A stretch of DNA of 64,000 nt, taken from assembly GCA_963995525.1 (NCBI GenBank), contig OZ023211.1, positions 53,440,914 to 53,504,913 of the forward strand. The letters run 5' to 3'. How positions within the stretch are numbered: the first letter of the stretch is position 1; each line of letters begins with the position of its first letter. Below are positions 1 to 12,439 of this stretch, piece after piece. Both the position numbers and the translations under genes were made by a program. The notes below the pieces were generated by a model, which saw only the letters and a program-made list of their open reading frames with translations, ran no database searches and was not told the origin of the DNA. The DNA comes from Escarpia spicata (taxonomy: Eukaryota; Annelida; Polychaeta; Sabellida; Siboglinidae).

Positions 1-1185
1 GACGTGATACTTTATATATGTCAAATAAATGTGTTATAGCAGTAGTTTCCGAACAGCATAGCTATAACTGTAGGCTATTTCTTGCTGTAATTTTGAGCCC
101 GACACCAAAAGCGATGCGGACATTCGCAGTAATTATTAAGGGTCATCCCAGAACATCCAAATCGGATATTATACAACATTACTTTCGTTTGGGGAGGGTA
201 TCAGAGGCAGTTTCATGTGGTGTCGGACATCAGTACTTTACTTTGATCGTGCATACGGAAAAAATTAGTTGACCAAATTGTTGCGCCCTTCACAACTGGC
301 TCGGGAATAACATGTTCGCCGGAAGTTGGCTTTTTCCCGAAAGTGGTGATAGGCTCTCATGCTAATTACAAAAAAGAAAAACGTTAAATAAGAGTAAAGA
401 CTTATCAGTTAATACCATATTTAGTCAACTGAAAGAGTGTGAATCGACGTAGATCGACCGATAGTTTTAATGCATTGATATCGGTCATCATAGCATTGTT
501 TATAAACATTCATCTGAAAAGGGATGGGGGGACTGAGGCCAGACTAAAGTTATTTAATCTGTACTATGATATTGATGTTATGAGAAAACTCCCAATAAAC
601 AGTTATTCACAACCGTTAATCAGAATGTGGCTGCCGATAGTGAGTGTTATCTGGGTTCAGACCATACAAAGGATTCATCCGCCATTACATACTTAAATAA
701 TCCCTAATAAAATTAGCATTATATTATTGTGTGAATTTCTCAGAATTGTTGAATGAAGGTTTTGTGCAGCTTGGCATCACTGCTGTCAAAGTATGACAGT
801 TGTCAATATGTCGTTACTTATGAATATAGGCATGAGAAGTTACCCAAAAAATGTAGATAGATGTTAAACATGCTCCGTACTGTACCGTATCTATAAGCTT
901 GCCCAAATCACGTGCACGAATTTGTGTAGCATGAATTCCGAAGTGAAGCAATTATCAAATCCCATGCACTGCTGAACACCTCAATACTTCGTTGTATACA
1001 CTGCACACGATTCCGTGATCACTTTATCTTAATCAACTCCCATTCTACGTCTGAGTTTGGAGTTGATGAGAAAAGCGAAACTGATACAAGAAAATGTGAG
1101 TGACGTTAGGAAATGAAATATATCATAATCACAATACCGCGTTGAAACGTTAAAATCTTACAAAGTTACCGCGTTCGAGACACTA
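1..1185. other. Non-genic DNA
   Basis: I see no exon, domain or clear repeat here. The small open frames (for example 18-272 and 439-696) have no recognisable motif and no splice context. Confidence 0.5.
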
Positions 1186-1189
1186 CAAG

Positions 1190-2030
1190 AACGAGACGAC
1201 ATCGACACCATGAGCGAAACCATCACAGATATGATCCAACTAAGTGCGTACCACAAGTGTAGCCAAAGCAATCAATAAGTAAAGACGAGAATATCGTTAC
1301 CAGCACGAGTCCTAATGAAGAAACGACGAGAAATGATGGAAAACGGCGACCGTAAAAAACAAATTGCGTACGCAAAAATATGCAAGACCATAAAATTGAA
1401 AGCGAAGGAGGACATCATGAAGGTCAAACAAGAGATCATACGAGAAACGATTGTCATCAAAGAGCCTGAAGAATGCCAGAAGGACACGGGCCCTAGTATA
1501 GGCCGAGAGAGACTGATTATACTTCTCGAGAAGCAGGGTAGAGAAATATAACACCTAGATATGACCATAGAACGAATACATGAGCTATAATTATGACAGT
1601 GACCAGTGTAGCATAATTCACACCGACCCGAAAGAGGTATCGGAGATAACACCATGGGAGGTGGAAGCAACGCTGGGAGATATAAAGAATGGGAAGGCAT
1701 CAGGCAACGACCACGTAAACATTGAAACTTTAAAAACAGGAGACGATACCATCTCGAAGACACTAGCTAAGCTGTATACTAAATGCGTATCATAAACACG
1801 AATACCCGCCGACTGAAGAATGCAAAGATGGTGATAATCTTCACGAACGAAAATAAGAAAGACTTAAAGAACTACAGTCCGATATGTCTCTAATCAAACA
1901 TCTACAAATTACCCCCAAAATACTAACGAATACGCTAGGGAAGACACTCAACGAAAACCAACCACGAGAGCAAGCATGATTCAGAAGTAGGTACTCAACG
2001 ACATACCACATCCACGTCGTAACTGCCCAG
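1190..2030 (+). mobile_element. RTE-like LINE relic (RT N-terminal part)
   Basis: Conceptual translation of 1580-1795 gives the pre-fingers and fingers region of a non-LTR reverse transcriptase, with IKNGKASGNDHVNIETLK followed by KLYTKC. Downstream, out of frame, are remnants like KNYSPICL and NENQPREQA. Upstream (1315-1551) the endonuclease-RT linker is only weakly legible. Stops and frame changes break it throughout. Homology stops near 2030, before the catalytic xxDD box, where a CCAAT-rich repeat starts. It is a dead, 3'-truncated copy. The RTE-like assignment rests on recalled family similarity. Confidence 0.65.
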
Positions 2031-2034
2031 CTAG

Positions 2035-2260
2035 GACTTTTTCATTGGTCCATGATTGGTTTTTCCCTCATTGATCCAATGATGATTTGAGCTCAGCGCC
2101 GGGTATAATGCCAATGATAATTTCATTGACCCTGTACTGGCCCAATGATTGGGCCAATGAGATACCAAAGAACATGCCAATGAGATGCCAATGAAAATGC
2201 CAACGAATTGCCAATGAAATGCCAACAAGACGCTAACGAAATGCCAATGAGATTCGAAAC
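2035..2260. repeat. Degenerate CCAAT/ATTGG tandem repeat, block 1
   Basis: Short units around TGCCAATGA recur every 11-14 bases, and the left part contains inverted ATTGG copies (CCCAATGATTGGGCCAATG). It resembles the second block at 2770-3165, so the two may be parts of one array separated by later DNA. Confidence 0.6.
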
Positions 2261-2560
2261 ATAATTCCTTACGCATTATATATGTAGTTATACTGCAATC
2301 ATTCAACATGCTAACAATCAAGCATACAATTAACCAGGCGTATAAAATTCGTGTTTATAATCACACACATTGGTTGATTGGTTAGTAGTTAAGTGGTATA
2401 TGTATATTGACTGTCAGCACCATCACGTGAAAATGTGATGTCAACCCATAACATATGTTAACCTTAATTGTATCTAAACTTTTAACTTCTAGTTAATTAT
2501 TGTGTTCTTAGAATACTCTATGCAACATGTCGTAATAGAGCAAATGCAAATATCTATCGG

Positions 2561-2725
2561 ACACACACACGCACACACGCACACACGCACACACGCACAC
2601 ACGCACACACGCACACACGCACACACGCACACACGCACACACGCACACACGCACACACGCACACACGCACACACGCACACACGCTCACACGCACGCACGC
2701 ACACACACACACACACACACACACA
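2561..2725. repeat. AC-rich microsatellite, period 8
   Basis: About sixteen units of GCACACAC are followed by a pure AC run. Alternating purine-pyrimidine DNA of this kind is Z-DNA-prone. The His/Thr and Cys/Val open frames across it are artefacts. Confidence 0.95.
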
Positions 2726-2769
2726 TGTGTCTCACTACGTGGCGCAAATTCTACATATTAGGTATGTCA

Positions 2770-3165
2770 GTGGTAAGCCAATTACACGTATCGATGGCCA
2801 GAAGTGATATTTTCTTATCAATTATGTTATTACACGGCAAACCAATTATGAAGGCTCCCGAAACAACCACCATTAATCCAGGGATAAGTTTCAGTGGCAA
2901 ACCAATGACATTTAACCAATGATAGTAATTCTTGGGCCAATGTTGGATTTTTTTCAATGGAAAACAAATGATGGCAAACCAATTACAAACCGTCAATGGC
3001 CCAATGAAGTGTTTTGCAATGACAAACCAATGATGGCAAACCAACGACAGCTGTTATTGGGCCAATTATGTTTTGACAATGGTAAACCAATGATGGCAAA
3101 CGTATGCCAGACATTATTGGGTCAATGATGTTTTTCAATGGCACACCAATGACAAACCATCATAC
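2770..3165. repeat. Degenerate CCAAT-rich tandem repeat, block 2
   Basis: A unit of roughly 70 bp containing CAATGGTAAACCAATGATGG and TTATTGGGCCAATGA-like segments recurs about five times with substitutions. Each unit carries several CCAAT or ATTGG pentamers, the core of an NF-Y site. No gene start is nearby, so a regulatory role is not supported. Confidence 0.6.
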
Positions 3166-3730
3166 GCTTGAAAGCGTATTGTATTCCCGTCAAAATGAGG
3201 TATGGCATTTTGTGAAGCGGTGCTTTAACTGTGGAGTGAAGGTTAAACAAGGTCAACGTCAAAAGATTTTCAAAAGTTCCTTTCCGCATTTAGTAGGTTA
3301 GCCAAGATTTGCTGTTATACTTTTAACTGCCTGTTTTTTAATAGCAGGAATTCGTGCTAGATCCATCACACAAGGATACGAAAATAGGTGTATGTGGATG
3401 CCACCCACGATTTTGAAGGTTATTTGAGGGTCACAAACTCAAACTTGTATCAAAATAATTTTATTAATTAATTTACGTCTTCTTGTACACACCGTTCCAT
3501 AAAACCAAATATGTTATGATTTGTACTTGTATTGTCTGTGTTATTAGGTGTTGAACTTTGAATTTTCTCATAATATATGGGATAAGCTAACATAAAAACG
3601 TGATCTATCTTCTCAAATGTGTTATCGCGTACACCAAAGTTATTTACACACGCAATTATTCTATGTAAGCCAGTTTATATATATTCCTGTTGACATAATG
3701 TACATATTATTTATTACTACACATGCATTT
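3166..3730. other. Non-genic AT-rich DNA
   Basis: No coding region, RNA gene or repeat could be recognised here. Confidence 0.4.
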
Positions 3731-3734
3731 GGTC

Positions 3735-4125
3735 ACTAACATAATGTGAAAGTCAAAGAACTTGCCCAAAATTTTGTTAGGACGACCAACTGTCAGATGT
3801 TTTGAGGAAAGAGAAAATTCAATATTTCGTGGAGGAATCCAAGTTTCAGGATCTGATTGACATACGTGGAAACTATGGATATCGTGCTGGACATAACCAG
3901 GGCTGATATGATTGGCAACTATATAGAACATGTCACTGCAATTATACATTGGCTAACCATCTACGGTCATACAAGCTATACCCTCGCGATGGAAAACAGC
4001 CTCTCTGGCAGATGTGAAACACCCCGAGAAGACAGCACCAGAGGCTCGTGCAGTATTTATTAAAGGATATTTTGTTGTGAAGAAAACCAACAGGCGCTTC
4101 AACCAAATACCTATTAATGTGTCCG
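3735..4125 (+). pseudogene. Fragment of a repeat-associated ORF
   Basis: Across frame changes the translation reads AIIHWLTIYGHTSYT, then RWKTASLADVKHPEKTAPEA, then FIKGYFVVKKTNRRFNQI. This resembles a high-copy protein family that I remember from marine invertebrate genomes, with a motif like RWxxVYLADM...PEV...F..G.FVVK. I cannot name its element class. Internal stops and at least two frame changes make it a relic, and it lies just outside the foldback element. Confidence 0.35.
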
Positions 4126-4300
4126 TTGTCTAACTGGAAGGTAGGCTATTGAGATATAGTTTAGAAATAAGTTATTTTGTTTGAAGGCGATCATGAAGTG
4201 TGATTTTGCTTCTAGAGGAAGTTTGCCATTGGGTGACAGACAACCTCAATGAAACGCACGTAATCACGCATGCTGTGCATGCACGCAAACGCTCAAATAA

Positions 4301-4765
4301 GTAATATAGATCCCTTACAAGGGATGGAGAAGTCAAGAGGAGAGGGAAAAGGAGTGAAGAGGGGGGAGGTGATAAATGACGTCAATTCCGGTGGAGGGTC
4401 AAAGGCCAGAGGTCAAATAGCGCTACCTAGCAAATAGGTGGTGAACTATTTAAGTAGGTCAATGAGCGCCCCTAGTGGAAACTACTGAACTAGAAAAATA
4501 GGTCAATCAGCGCCGCTTATTCATTAACCGATGAACTGTATAGCCAGGTCGATGACGTCATGAAATAGGTTAATGATGTCGTGGAATAGGTCATTGCGCA
4601 TGCGCAATTATGGTTTTTCTTACGGTTGCACTTAAATTCGCTATCCTGATGTTTTTTCTTACCGTCGCGCATACATTCGCTACCCTAATGTGGTGAATTA
4701 TTAAAATAGGTCGATGACGCCATTACATATATCGTTATTTCCATTTCTGCTTCCTATTTTAGTCC
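4301..4765 (+). repeat. Left terminal arm of foldback-like element
   Basis: It pairs in inverted orientation with 10085-10546 with frequent substitutions and small gaps. The extreme end carries the small palindrome TCCCTTACAAGGGA. Several CRE-like TGACGTCA octamers lie in it, and they are kept in the right arm. Confidence 0.8.
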
Positions 4766-4779
4766 ACTGGCCTGGTAAC

Positions 4780-7660
4780 TTCTTAACAAGTTAGAGCTTC
4801 ATAACATCGTGCCAGTATAATACATCACCGAGTTAAATCCTTTTTAGCGTTTCAGCGCGGTAGACTTGTAACATTTTTATGCTTTAGTGCATCACCGAGG
4901 TAATTTCTAAACACTTTATCGTTTCAACACGGTATACTTGTATAACTGTTTTACTTTAATGCGTGAGCGTCGTAAATTCGTGCCAGTTTAATATATCACC
5001 GAGTTAATTTCTTAGCATTTTATTGTTTCAGCCCGGTAGACTTGTAACATATTTGTATTTTAGTGCGTCAATGTGGTAACTTCGTAACATGTTTAATGTT
5101 TTAGCGTTTCAACACGGTAGATTTGTAACGTTTTCACATTTGAATGTGTGAGCCTAGTAACTTCAAAACATTTTAGACCATTACCGAGGTAACTTCTTAG
5201 AATGTTAGCATATCAACGCATGAGCGTCGTAAAGTCTTGCAAGTTTAGTGCATCACCGAGGTAAGTTCTTAACCTTTTATTGTTTCAACACGGTAGAATT
5301 GTACAACTTTCGTACCTTAACGCGTGATCATCGTAAATTCTTGCCAGTTTAGTGCATGCATCGTCGATGTAATTTGATCCAGTCCCAAATCTGGCATTCG
5401 GGCATCGTTCCTGAAGACTGGAAAGATGGTGGTGTTGTCTGAATACCAAAGAAAGGAAACCTAACTGAATGTGACAACTGAAGAGGTGTGACACTGTTGT
5501 CAATACCAGGAAAAGTGTACTGCCAGATGATACTGAACCGAATGCGAGATGTGATAGATGACGATCTGCGTGAGGAACAAACAGGCTTTAGGCCCAAACG
5601 CTCTTGTGTTGAGTAGATATTCACACTCAGATGCATTATTGAGAAATGTCAGGAGTACCAGTTACCCCTCACAATCTGTTTTATAGATTTCACCAAAGCG
5701 TTTGACAGCATCCACAGACCCTCCATGTGGAAAATATTAACCACATATGGAATCCCACTAAAGATTATAACAGCATTTGAGAAGATATATGAAAACTTGA
5801 GATGTGTAAAAACAGAAGACACCACCCAGGGACTGAAACGTTTCGTGGAATCAGTCATCAAATACGCTGATGGCTATGGACTTGTCATCAGTGAAAAGAA
5901 GACAAAAATATGCTGACAGTGGAGCATCAACCACTAACAGATGTTTTGATCAACCAGAAGAAAATAGAAACAGTCGAAAATTTCACCTACCTTAGTAGCT
6001 CCATCAACAACCAAGGAATCATCGATCATGAACTAAATTGCAGTGCAGAAAGCGTCAGCAGCCTTCAACCAGCTGAGGAAAATTTGGAACAACAAGAAAT
6101 TTACCTTGAAATCTAAACTTCGCTTTAATAACTCAAACGTTATGCCAAACTTCCTATATGTATGTGAAACATGGCAACTAAAAACAAGCCAAGAAAACAA
6201 AATTGATGCATTCAACACTAAATGCCTGCGAAAGATGTCTGTGGCATCATCTGCTATCTGCAAAAGACGAATGAGATGGCTCGGCCATGTCACAAGGAGC
6301 CCACCTGCTAGACCTGCCCAACAAGCGCTATGATGGATACCAGCTGGCCAGATAAAGAGGGGACGACCAATAATGAACTGGCGCCAAACAATTGACCGCG
6401 ACCTTCAGCTGGTCAACAAAAATTGGAGCGACGTCAGAACACTAGCAAGCGACAGATCTGATTGGCGTGCTTTGACTGCCTCATGCGTCTCTAGAAGTAA
6501 GAGATAAGTTCTTAGCATTTTTGCATGTCAACGTTATAACCTTGTAGCAGTTTCGTAGTTTAGTGCATCACCGCGGTAACTTCGTAACATTTTAGCATTT
6601 CAGCGCGGTAGACTTGTAACATTTTCATAATTTAAGGCGTCAACGCTGTAACTTCGTAATATTTTTAACATTTCAGCGAGGTAGAGTGGCAATATTTTAG
6701 TAATGTAATGCACTACCGAGGTATTCCTTAACATTTAACGTTTCAGCGCGGTAGAAGTAACATTTTCATAGTTTAATGCGTCAACGCGGTAACTTTGTAA
6801 GATTTTAACGTTTCAACGCGGAAGAGTGGTAGTATTTTAGTAATTTAGTGCATCACCGAGGTAATTTCTGAACATCCTAGCGTTTCAGCGCGATAGACTT
6901 GTAACATTTTCTTAATCTAATGCGTCAAAGCGGTAACCTCGTAACATTTTAACGTTTCAACGCGGTACACTTGTAACATTCTCATACTTTAATGCGTTAA
7001 TGCGGTATCTTCATAACATTGTTAGCGTTTCAGTGCGGTATAGTGGTATTGTTTTAATAATTTAGTTCATCACCGAGGTAATTTCTTAACGTTTTGGCGA
7101 TTCAGCATGGTAGCCTTGTAACATTTTCACAGATTAGTTTGTCAACGCGGTAACTTCTTAAAATCCTTTATTGGATTAATTATTTCAACTTTTCAAAATA
7201 AAAACATTCTACACCACCTATGTTATGATGTTGTATCCAACACAGAAACAATATATGAAATAAATATTTATTTACACTATCTTAATTTGGCAGCACTTAT
7301 TTTGTACTGATTATAATGTTTTTTTTTTAAATGGCACTAGACCACGCAAAAAGTACAAACCTGGTACGTTGCCTCAGGGCATCACCGAGGTGATTTCTGA
7401 ACATTTTAGCGTTTCAGCATGGTAGACTTGTAAGATTCTCATAATAGACAGCGTCAAAGTGGTAACTTCGTAACATTTTAACGTTTCAATGCGGTAGACT
7501 TGTAAAATTTTCATACTATAATGCGTCAACGTGGTATCTTCGTAACATGTTTACCCTTTCAGTGTGGTAGAGTGGTAGTGTTTTAATAATTTAGTCTATC
7601 GCATAGGTAACTTCTTAACATTTTATCGTTTCAACACAGTAGACTTGGAACATTTTCTTA
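4780..7660 (+). repeat. Satellite array of left arm (interrupted)
   Basis: Units of about 32-40 bp alternate between CGCGGTAGACTTGTAACATT-type and CGAGGTAACTTCTTAACATT-type subunits, joined by short AT-rich linkers and GTTTCA or GCGTCAA motifs. The array is split by an RTE-like LINE (5350-6505) and by an AT-rich insert near 7160-7375. The same satellite runs in the opposite orientation at 9345-10085. Confidence 0.8.
5350..6505 (+). mobile_element. RTE-like LINE relic nested in satellite
   Basis: Pieces of a non-LTR reverse transcriptase are legible in order: PKKGNLTECDN, EEQTGFRPKRSC, CFIDFTKAFDSIHRPSMWKI, then thumb and C-terminal parts with VENFTYLSSSIN, FLYVCETWQLKT and RRMRWLGHVTRS, ending RGRPIMNWRQTIDRDL. 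The palm segment with the catalytic xxDD motif is missing between about 5820 and 5830, so the copy has an internal deletion besides stops and frameshifts. Satellite sequence resumes directly on both sides. Confidence 0.75.
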
Positions 7661-7664
7661 CTTT

Positions 7665-7900
7665 AATATTGCATATGGTATAACAATAATGTATAATGCA
7701 TAAGACATAATGTATAAGGTATAAAGTATATTGTGTAGGATATACTGGATAAGGTACAAAGTATAATGTACAGTGTATCATAACAGTAATTCAGTCTGTG
7801 TGAGTGTATAAGGTATAGTGCACAGTGGGTAAGTCCTACGTACAAGGTATAATGTGTAATATAGTTATTGTGTACAGTGTTATAAAGGTATAAGGTCTAA
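7665..7900. repeat. Degenerate TATAAGGTATAA-type tandem repeat
   Basis: Units of about 8-12 bases built on ATAAGGTATA and ATAATGTATA recur with drift. The region lies between the left satellite and the core of the foldback-like element. Confidence 0.6.
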
Positions 7901-8439
7901 ATGTTTAACGTGATGTTTTGTGCTGTATATCTGCTGAACGTCTTATTTTTCGACATGTTTGTCCATTGCAGATACATTTGTATCTTTGAGTGGTGTTTCG
8001 TCTTGTATGTATGTTGAAAATCTAATCATTTTCTTGATGTTTGTGTCTTGAATGTGTGGATTTTGCTTCTTTTAGTTGTATTTCGTCATATATTTATGAT
8101 GTTTCATATCTGTTGAGCATTATAATTGTCTGGATGTTTGTCATTTGAACGTGCTGACTTTGGATCCCTTATGCATAAATGTTAAAGTCGTATCCATCAT
8201 TCATGTCATCGTTTGAGCTATTAACCTAACAAGAAGCCCCACCTAGTGACTTTACGTGTCAGTTTGGGGCGACCAGTTCGAATAAGTAACTTTCAAAAAT
8301 GCTATGATCGAAAAACAACTATATCTAAACCATGAAAGGAAAATCACGTGACAGACGTTCATTAATTCCAAGAGGCAGCCATCTGATCGTGGTTCACTTC
8401 CAGTGGGGCGGTCATGAGACTCGTATGATTTCCGAGAAA

Positions 8440-8710
8440 TGTCAGTATGAGGTGTCGCTTCATTTAACAGAAAGCATATGTATATGAGGCGGCCATCTTT
8501 CCAGCGACGCACTTCTGATATTGAAACTTCCGTATTTACAAACAGCGGGAGCGGCCATGCCATCCACACGGTTTAAAGGAAATTCCTCAGCGAGGTGTCG
8601 CGTCATCTAGAAGAAACCACACAATTAGGAAGAGGCCATCTTTCAAACGATTCACTTCTGGTTGCACGCATTCCGTTAATATAAACACTGTGCACGACCA
8701 TGAGAGATAA
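8440..8710. repeat. Diverged tandem duplication of about 130 bp
   Basis: The segment starting GAGGTGTCGCTTCATTTAAC (about 8449) and the segment starting GAGGTGTCGCGTCATCTAG (about 8592) share the same order of motifs: GAGGYGGCCATCTTTC or a variant, a CACTTCTG box, and a run ending near TATTTACAAACA or TATAAACACTG. It is an ancient duplication inside the foldback-like element. No coding signal. Confidence 0.45.
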
Positions 8711-8835
8711 GCGACATCCGGCGCCACCCAACGGACACCAATGTAACTAGTTAGAGTAATGCCATCTACTGTAGGTGCCGGATCTCTCTCTATTCGTGGA
8801 CACATTTCCGGGGAATGGTGGAACCGTAGAGGTAG

Positions 8836-9210
8836 CCTCGATTATCAAGCCGCCGTGAGGTGGCAGCATTGGCCCGTCACAACGTAGGTAGGGGGCTTTA
8901 CCCCAGATTCGGGTAGAGACAATGATTGGCTCTCAGGCCAACTATGTAATAACAAATTCAATTATGATACACTTTTATCAGATAATACTATATTATAACA
9001 ACTATTCAAAATTAAACTTATAGTGAAACATGTCACACACAAAATGAACCGACATTAAACTTGTTTCGTGGTTTAAAGCATATTCACTAGGTGGCAGCTC
9101 TCATGGCATAACATTCAAAATGGCCATTCAGAGCCAGACTATCGTTCTGGCGAAGTCATGCAGCCAGGCGAGAATCGGTTAAGCGAAACTACCGTAGAGG
9201 TCGTTATGAC
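8836..9210 (-). mobile_element. MITE family A, copy 1 (partial)
   Basis: Matches the reverse complement of 12440-12920. Shared blocks are GATTAT..GCCGTGAGGTG, GTAGGGGGCTTTACCC, GTAGAGACRATGATTGGCT, ACACTTTTATCAGATAA, GAAACATGTCACACACAAA, and a terminal block GCGAAGTCAYGCAGCCAGGC followed by GAGARTCGGTTAAGCGA. Only one copy of the terminal inverted block is present. It sits inside the foldback-like element. Confidence 0.7.
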
Positions 9211-9344
9211 AGTTACGCGACTTCCGGTACGACGGCACTTCCAGCGTAGCGCCCCCATTGGATAAATGGTGTACTATGTTATACGTTGGCACCATCTAGC
9301 GGGTACAAATTAACCAATTAGGATACAGAAAAAGTTGGGGTTAC

Positions 9345-10085
9345 TCGAGCGAAAATGTAATGTTTTTGTCCTTAAGATATTAATATTAAGAAGTTATGAA
9401 GATGGCTTACTAAAATGCGAAAATGTTACAAGCGTATCGCACTGAAACATTAAAGTGTTAAGCAGTTACCACGATGACTTACCAAAATACAAAAACGTTA
9501 CCACTCTAACGTGATGAAACGATCAAACGTTTAAGAAGTTATTACATTCATGAACAAAAATATTAAAATGTTACAACACTAATGGGCTAACAGACTAACA
9601 TGTTACGAATTTATTACGCTGACGCATTAAAATACGAAAATGTTACACACTGCTATGGGGTGAAACGGTAAAATGTTGTGAAGGTATGACACTTATGCAC
9701 TAGAATAGGAAAATAAATTCTACTCCGCTAACACGATGAAACGCTAACAAGTTATGATGTTTCCACGCTGATCCTCTAAAATATTAAAATTTTATCTTTT
9801 ACTATGAAAATATTGCAAGTCTACCATGCTGAAATATTAAAATGTTACGAATTTACCGCGTTGACGCATTAAACTACGAAAATGACACAAGGTTACCACA
9901 CCCACGGGTTAAAGTAAGAAACTTGTACAAGTCTACCGCACTGAAACGCTAAAATGCTAAGAAATCACTTTAGTGATGTATTAAACTGTAATGAAGTTAT
10001 GACACCCGAGTACGAAAATGGGGATCTTTACCCCGATAACACGCTGAAACTCTAACATTTTAGGAAGTTACCACGTCGATGGACT
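9345..10085 (-). repeat. Satellite array of right arm
   Basis: This is the reverse complement of the left-arm satellite. Units such as TTACCGCGTTGACGCATTAAA and GAAACGCTAAAATG alternate. It leads directly into the right terminal arm. Confidence 0.75.
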
Positions 10086-10546
10086 AAAACAGGAAAGGTA
10101 AATGGAAATAACGTTATATTTCATGACTTCATCGACCTATTTTAATAATTCACCACATTAGGGTAGCGAATATATGCGTTACGGTAAGAAAAAGCATCAG
10201 GATACCAAATATAAGCGCTACTGTAAGAAAAACCATAATTGCGGACGCGCAATGACTTATTCCATGACATCATTAAAATATTTCATGACGTCATCGACCT
10301 AGTTATATAGTTCATCGATTAATGAATAGGTGGCGCTGATTGACCTATGTTTTCTAGTTCATCTTATTTCCACCAGGGGTGTTTATTGACCCACTTGAAT
10401 AGTTCACCAACTATTCGCTAGGTGGCACTACTTGACATATGGTCTTTGACCTTTGACCCTCCACCGGAAGTGACGTCATTCGTCACCTCCTTCCTTATCA
10501 CTCTTTTTCCTCTTCTCTTGGCTCCCTTGTAAGGGACCTACATTAC
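10085..10546 (-). repeat. Right terminal arm of foldback-like element
   Basis: Inverted counterpart of 4301-4765. It ends with GGCTCCCTTGTAAGGGACCT and then CATTAC. Confidence 0.8.
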
Positions 10547-12284
10547 TACTCATATCACTACATATACCGACTTTAATAGGCGTCCTCCTTTACATTCTGT
10601 CATATATATTTTATTGGATTCATTTATTTGGAATACGCCGCATTTATGTGAAAACAGAAGGTTGGAATTGCATTCAATGTGCCTCTCTTGTGTATTTAAA
10701 GCGTCTGTGTGAAAATACTTGACCCAAGACGGGTCCGTCTTGGCGTGTTTATGACATCAGCGAAACGGAATAAATTACATGTTTGTTAGACATCTGCATG
10801 TTTTAGAGATCATTATGTAAAAAAAACTCATTTTAAGATGACATAGTACGTGTTGTCTACGACTTCGTGAGATTGTCAAGTAACAGTGTCTATTGCAACA
10901 TCTGCATGTTTGCATTGGTAACATTAGCTTCACGTTTATATCAGACTCCGACCTGTGAATGTGTAGGTAGACTCAGATGATCTCGAAATGGGACTTGATT
11001 TTGTCGAAATTTATCTTAACCTTTGTGGGCACTGTAATATTAGTCATGTATTTCTTATAATTGTTTTCTAACAGTAATTTCCTACAATAATTCGTTTCTC
11101 TCTCCATCGCATCCCCAGTCCGTTGTCAGTCCGTTGTCATACAAAAGATATCATACACTCGTGATAATAATCGTATACGTATGCGTAAATATAATTCGAA
11201 ATATATGTTTATGGGGTCACAGGAAGACGGCATATTACATGCCATGTGACCACCATGCAACACAACTTTATTTTTAAACGGTTCTTTTGTGTTTGTATAC
11301 TGCTATGTTGTTGTTGTTGCAAAATAAATTGATTTGATTTTGATTTGATTTGTATTATATGGGTTATACTTAAGCCTTAAAAAAAACTGATTGACGGTGT
11401 TATACAGTTACACGGCCAGTATTGTGAACAACTGATCCTATATGAAGAACTAGTTTTTGATATAATCATGTTTTTACTACGACATTCACTTTGCTTACTA
11501 CGACATCCACTGTGAAAATTGATACTGGCTTTATTTCTTCTCAACTAAAGAAGCGCACAATGCTAATAAAATCGCATTAATATGATGTCACTTTGTTGGC
11601 ACCAAACATCATGCATAATGTCATATTTATAATTTTTTCTAAAGACCAACTAATATACTGTGTGACTTGAAACACTTTATTTCAGCTGTCGAATGTCTGT
11701 TTTATCCATAAGTAGTCATTTTGTACCTAACATGGTTGAATGTCGTAGTAGAAAGTTGAAAAATATCCTGTTACGACGGACACCACGAAAAAACCATGAA
11801 AGTGGTGTTAACAATATTTTTTATCTAGATACTAGAACCTCTTTGCTTCCCAGAAATCATACAAACAATCGAATTAAGGAATTTCGAAATTTCTCCTCAA
11901 AACATGCGTTGGTACACATTTTGAAATTCTAGCCCATATATGCAACAAATTACAAGTTTTATCTATTTACTCAATAATAAAATCATGCACTTTTCGTAGA
12001 ATGGTCGTAAAACAAATAATGCTCACATAGTTTTCTTTATTTTATGATAATTGGTTTTCATATACACATGCTGTATGTTTTAATGAACAATGCGCATTTT
12101 TTATGTTTAAGTAATTTAACAGCAAAATGAAACTGCTGTTCATCGAAACACTAAGTTGAGTTGTTTACCAGTAATGGAAAGTTGAAAATAACTTAAATCT
12201 TACAGCTAAAAAAAATTATTTTAAAGAATAAAAATATGAAAGTTTACCAAAATATGATAATGACCCATGTATAGCCTAAATATT

Positions 12285-12316
<32 letters not shown>

Positions 12317-12435
12317 AAAGTATCACGCTTTAAATATTAAAATATTTATTTTTCGTTGATATAGTTAACATATAAAACGGGAGGGACGTCCGTCTATTCA
12401 TTTTGGAGCCTCCATTCATTTTAGTAAGTAGCTTA
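10547..12435. other. Non-genic AT-rich DNA
   Basis: No gene is recognisable. Small features are a palindrome at 10724-10743 (CCAAGACGG, GT, CCGTCTTGG) and a TTGATTT-type short repeat at about 11325-11352, which resembles the 3' tail of an unidentified LINE. The open frame at 11693-11932 has no recognisable motif. Confidence 0.4.
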
Positions 12436-12439
12436 GATT

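Larger units (their letters stand above)
4301..10546. mobile_element. Foldback-like element with long inverted arms
   Basis: The left end, read forward, and the right end, read as its reverse complement, match over about 460 bp. Both begin GTAATRTAGRTCCCTTACAA. Both then share a purine-rich stretch, the TGACGTCA-type segment, a block including GGTCAATCAGCGCC and a block including TTTTTCTTACCGT. Inside these arms are inverted arrays of a short satellite (4780-7660 left, 9345-10085 right). The middle holds other repeats and no transposase. Long inverted repeats built partly from tandem subrepeats are the hallmark of foldback elements such as Drosophila FB and sea urchin TU. An RTE-like LINE (5350-6505) and a MITE (8836-9210) are nested inside. 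No clear target-site duplication was found. Confidence 0.75.

Noticed and set aside
2489..2807. Long His/Thr-rich and Cys/Val-rich open frames
   Set aside because: They are translations of the AC microsatellite on the two strands.
2502..3165. NF-Y-driven promoter from the CCAAT cluster
   Set aside because: The CCAAT motifs belong to a degenerate tandem repeat and no transcription unit starts nearby.
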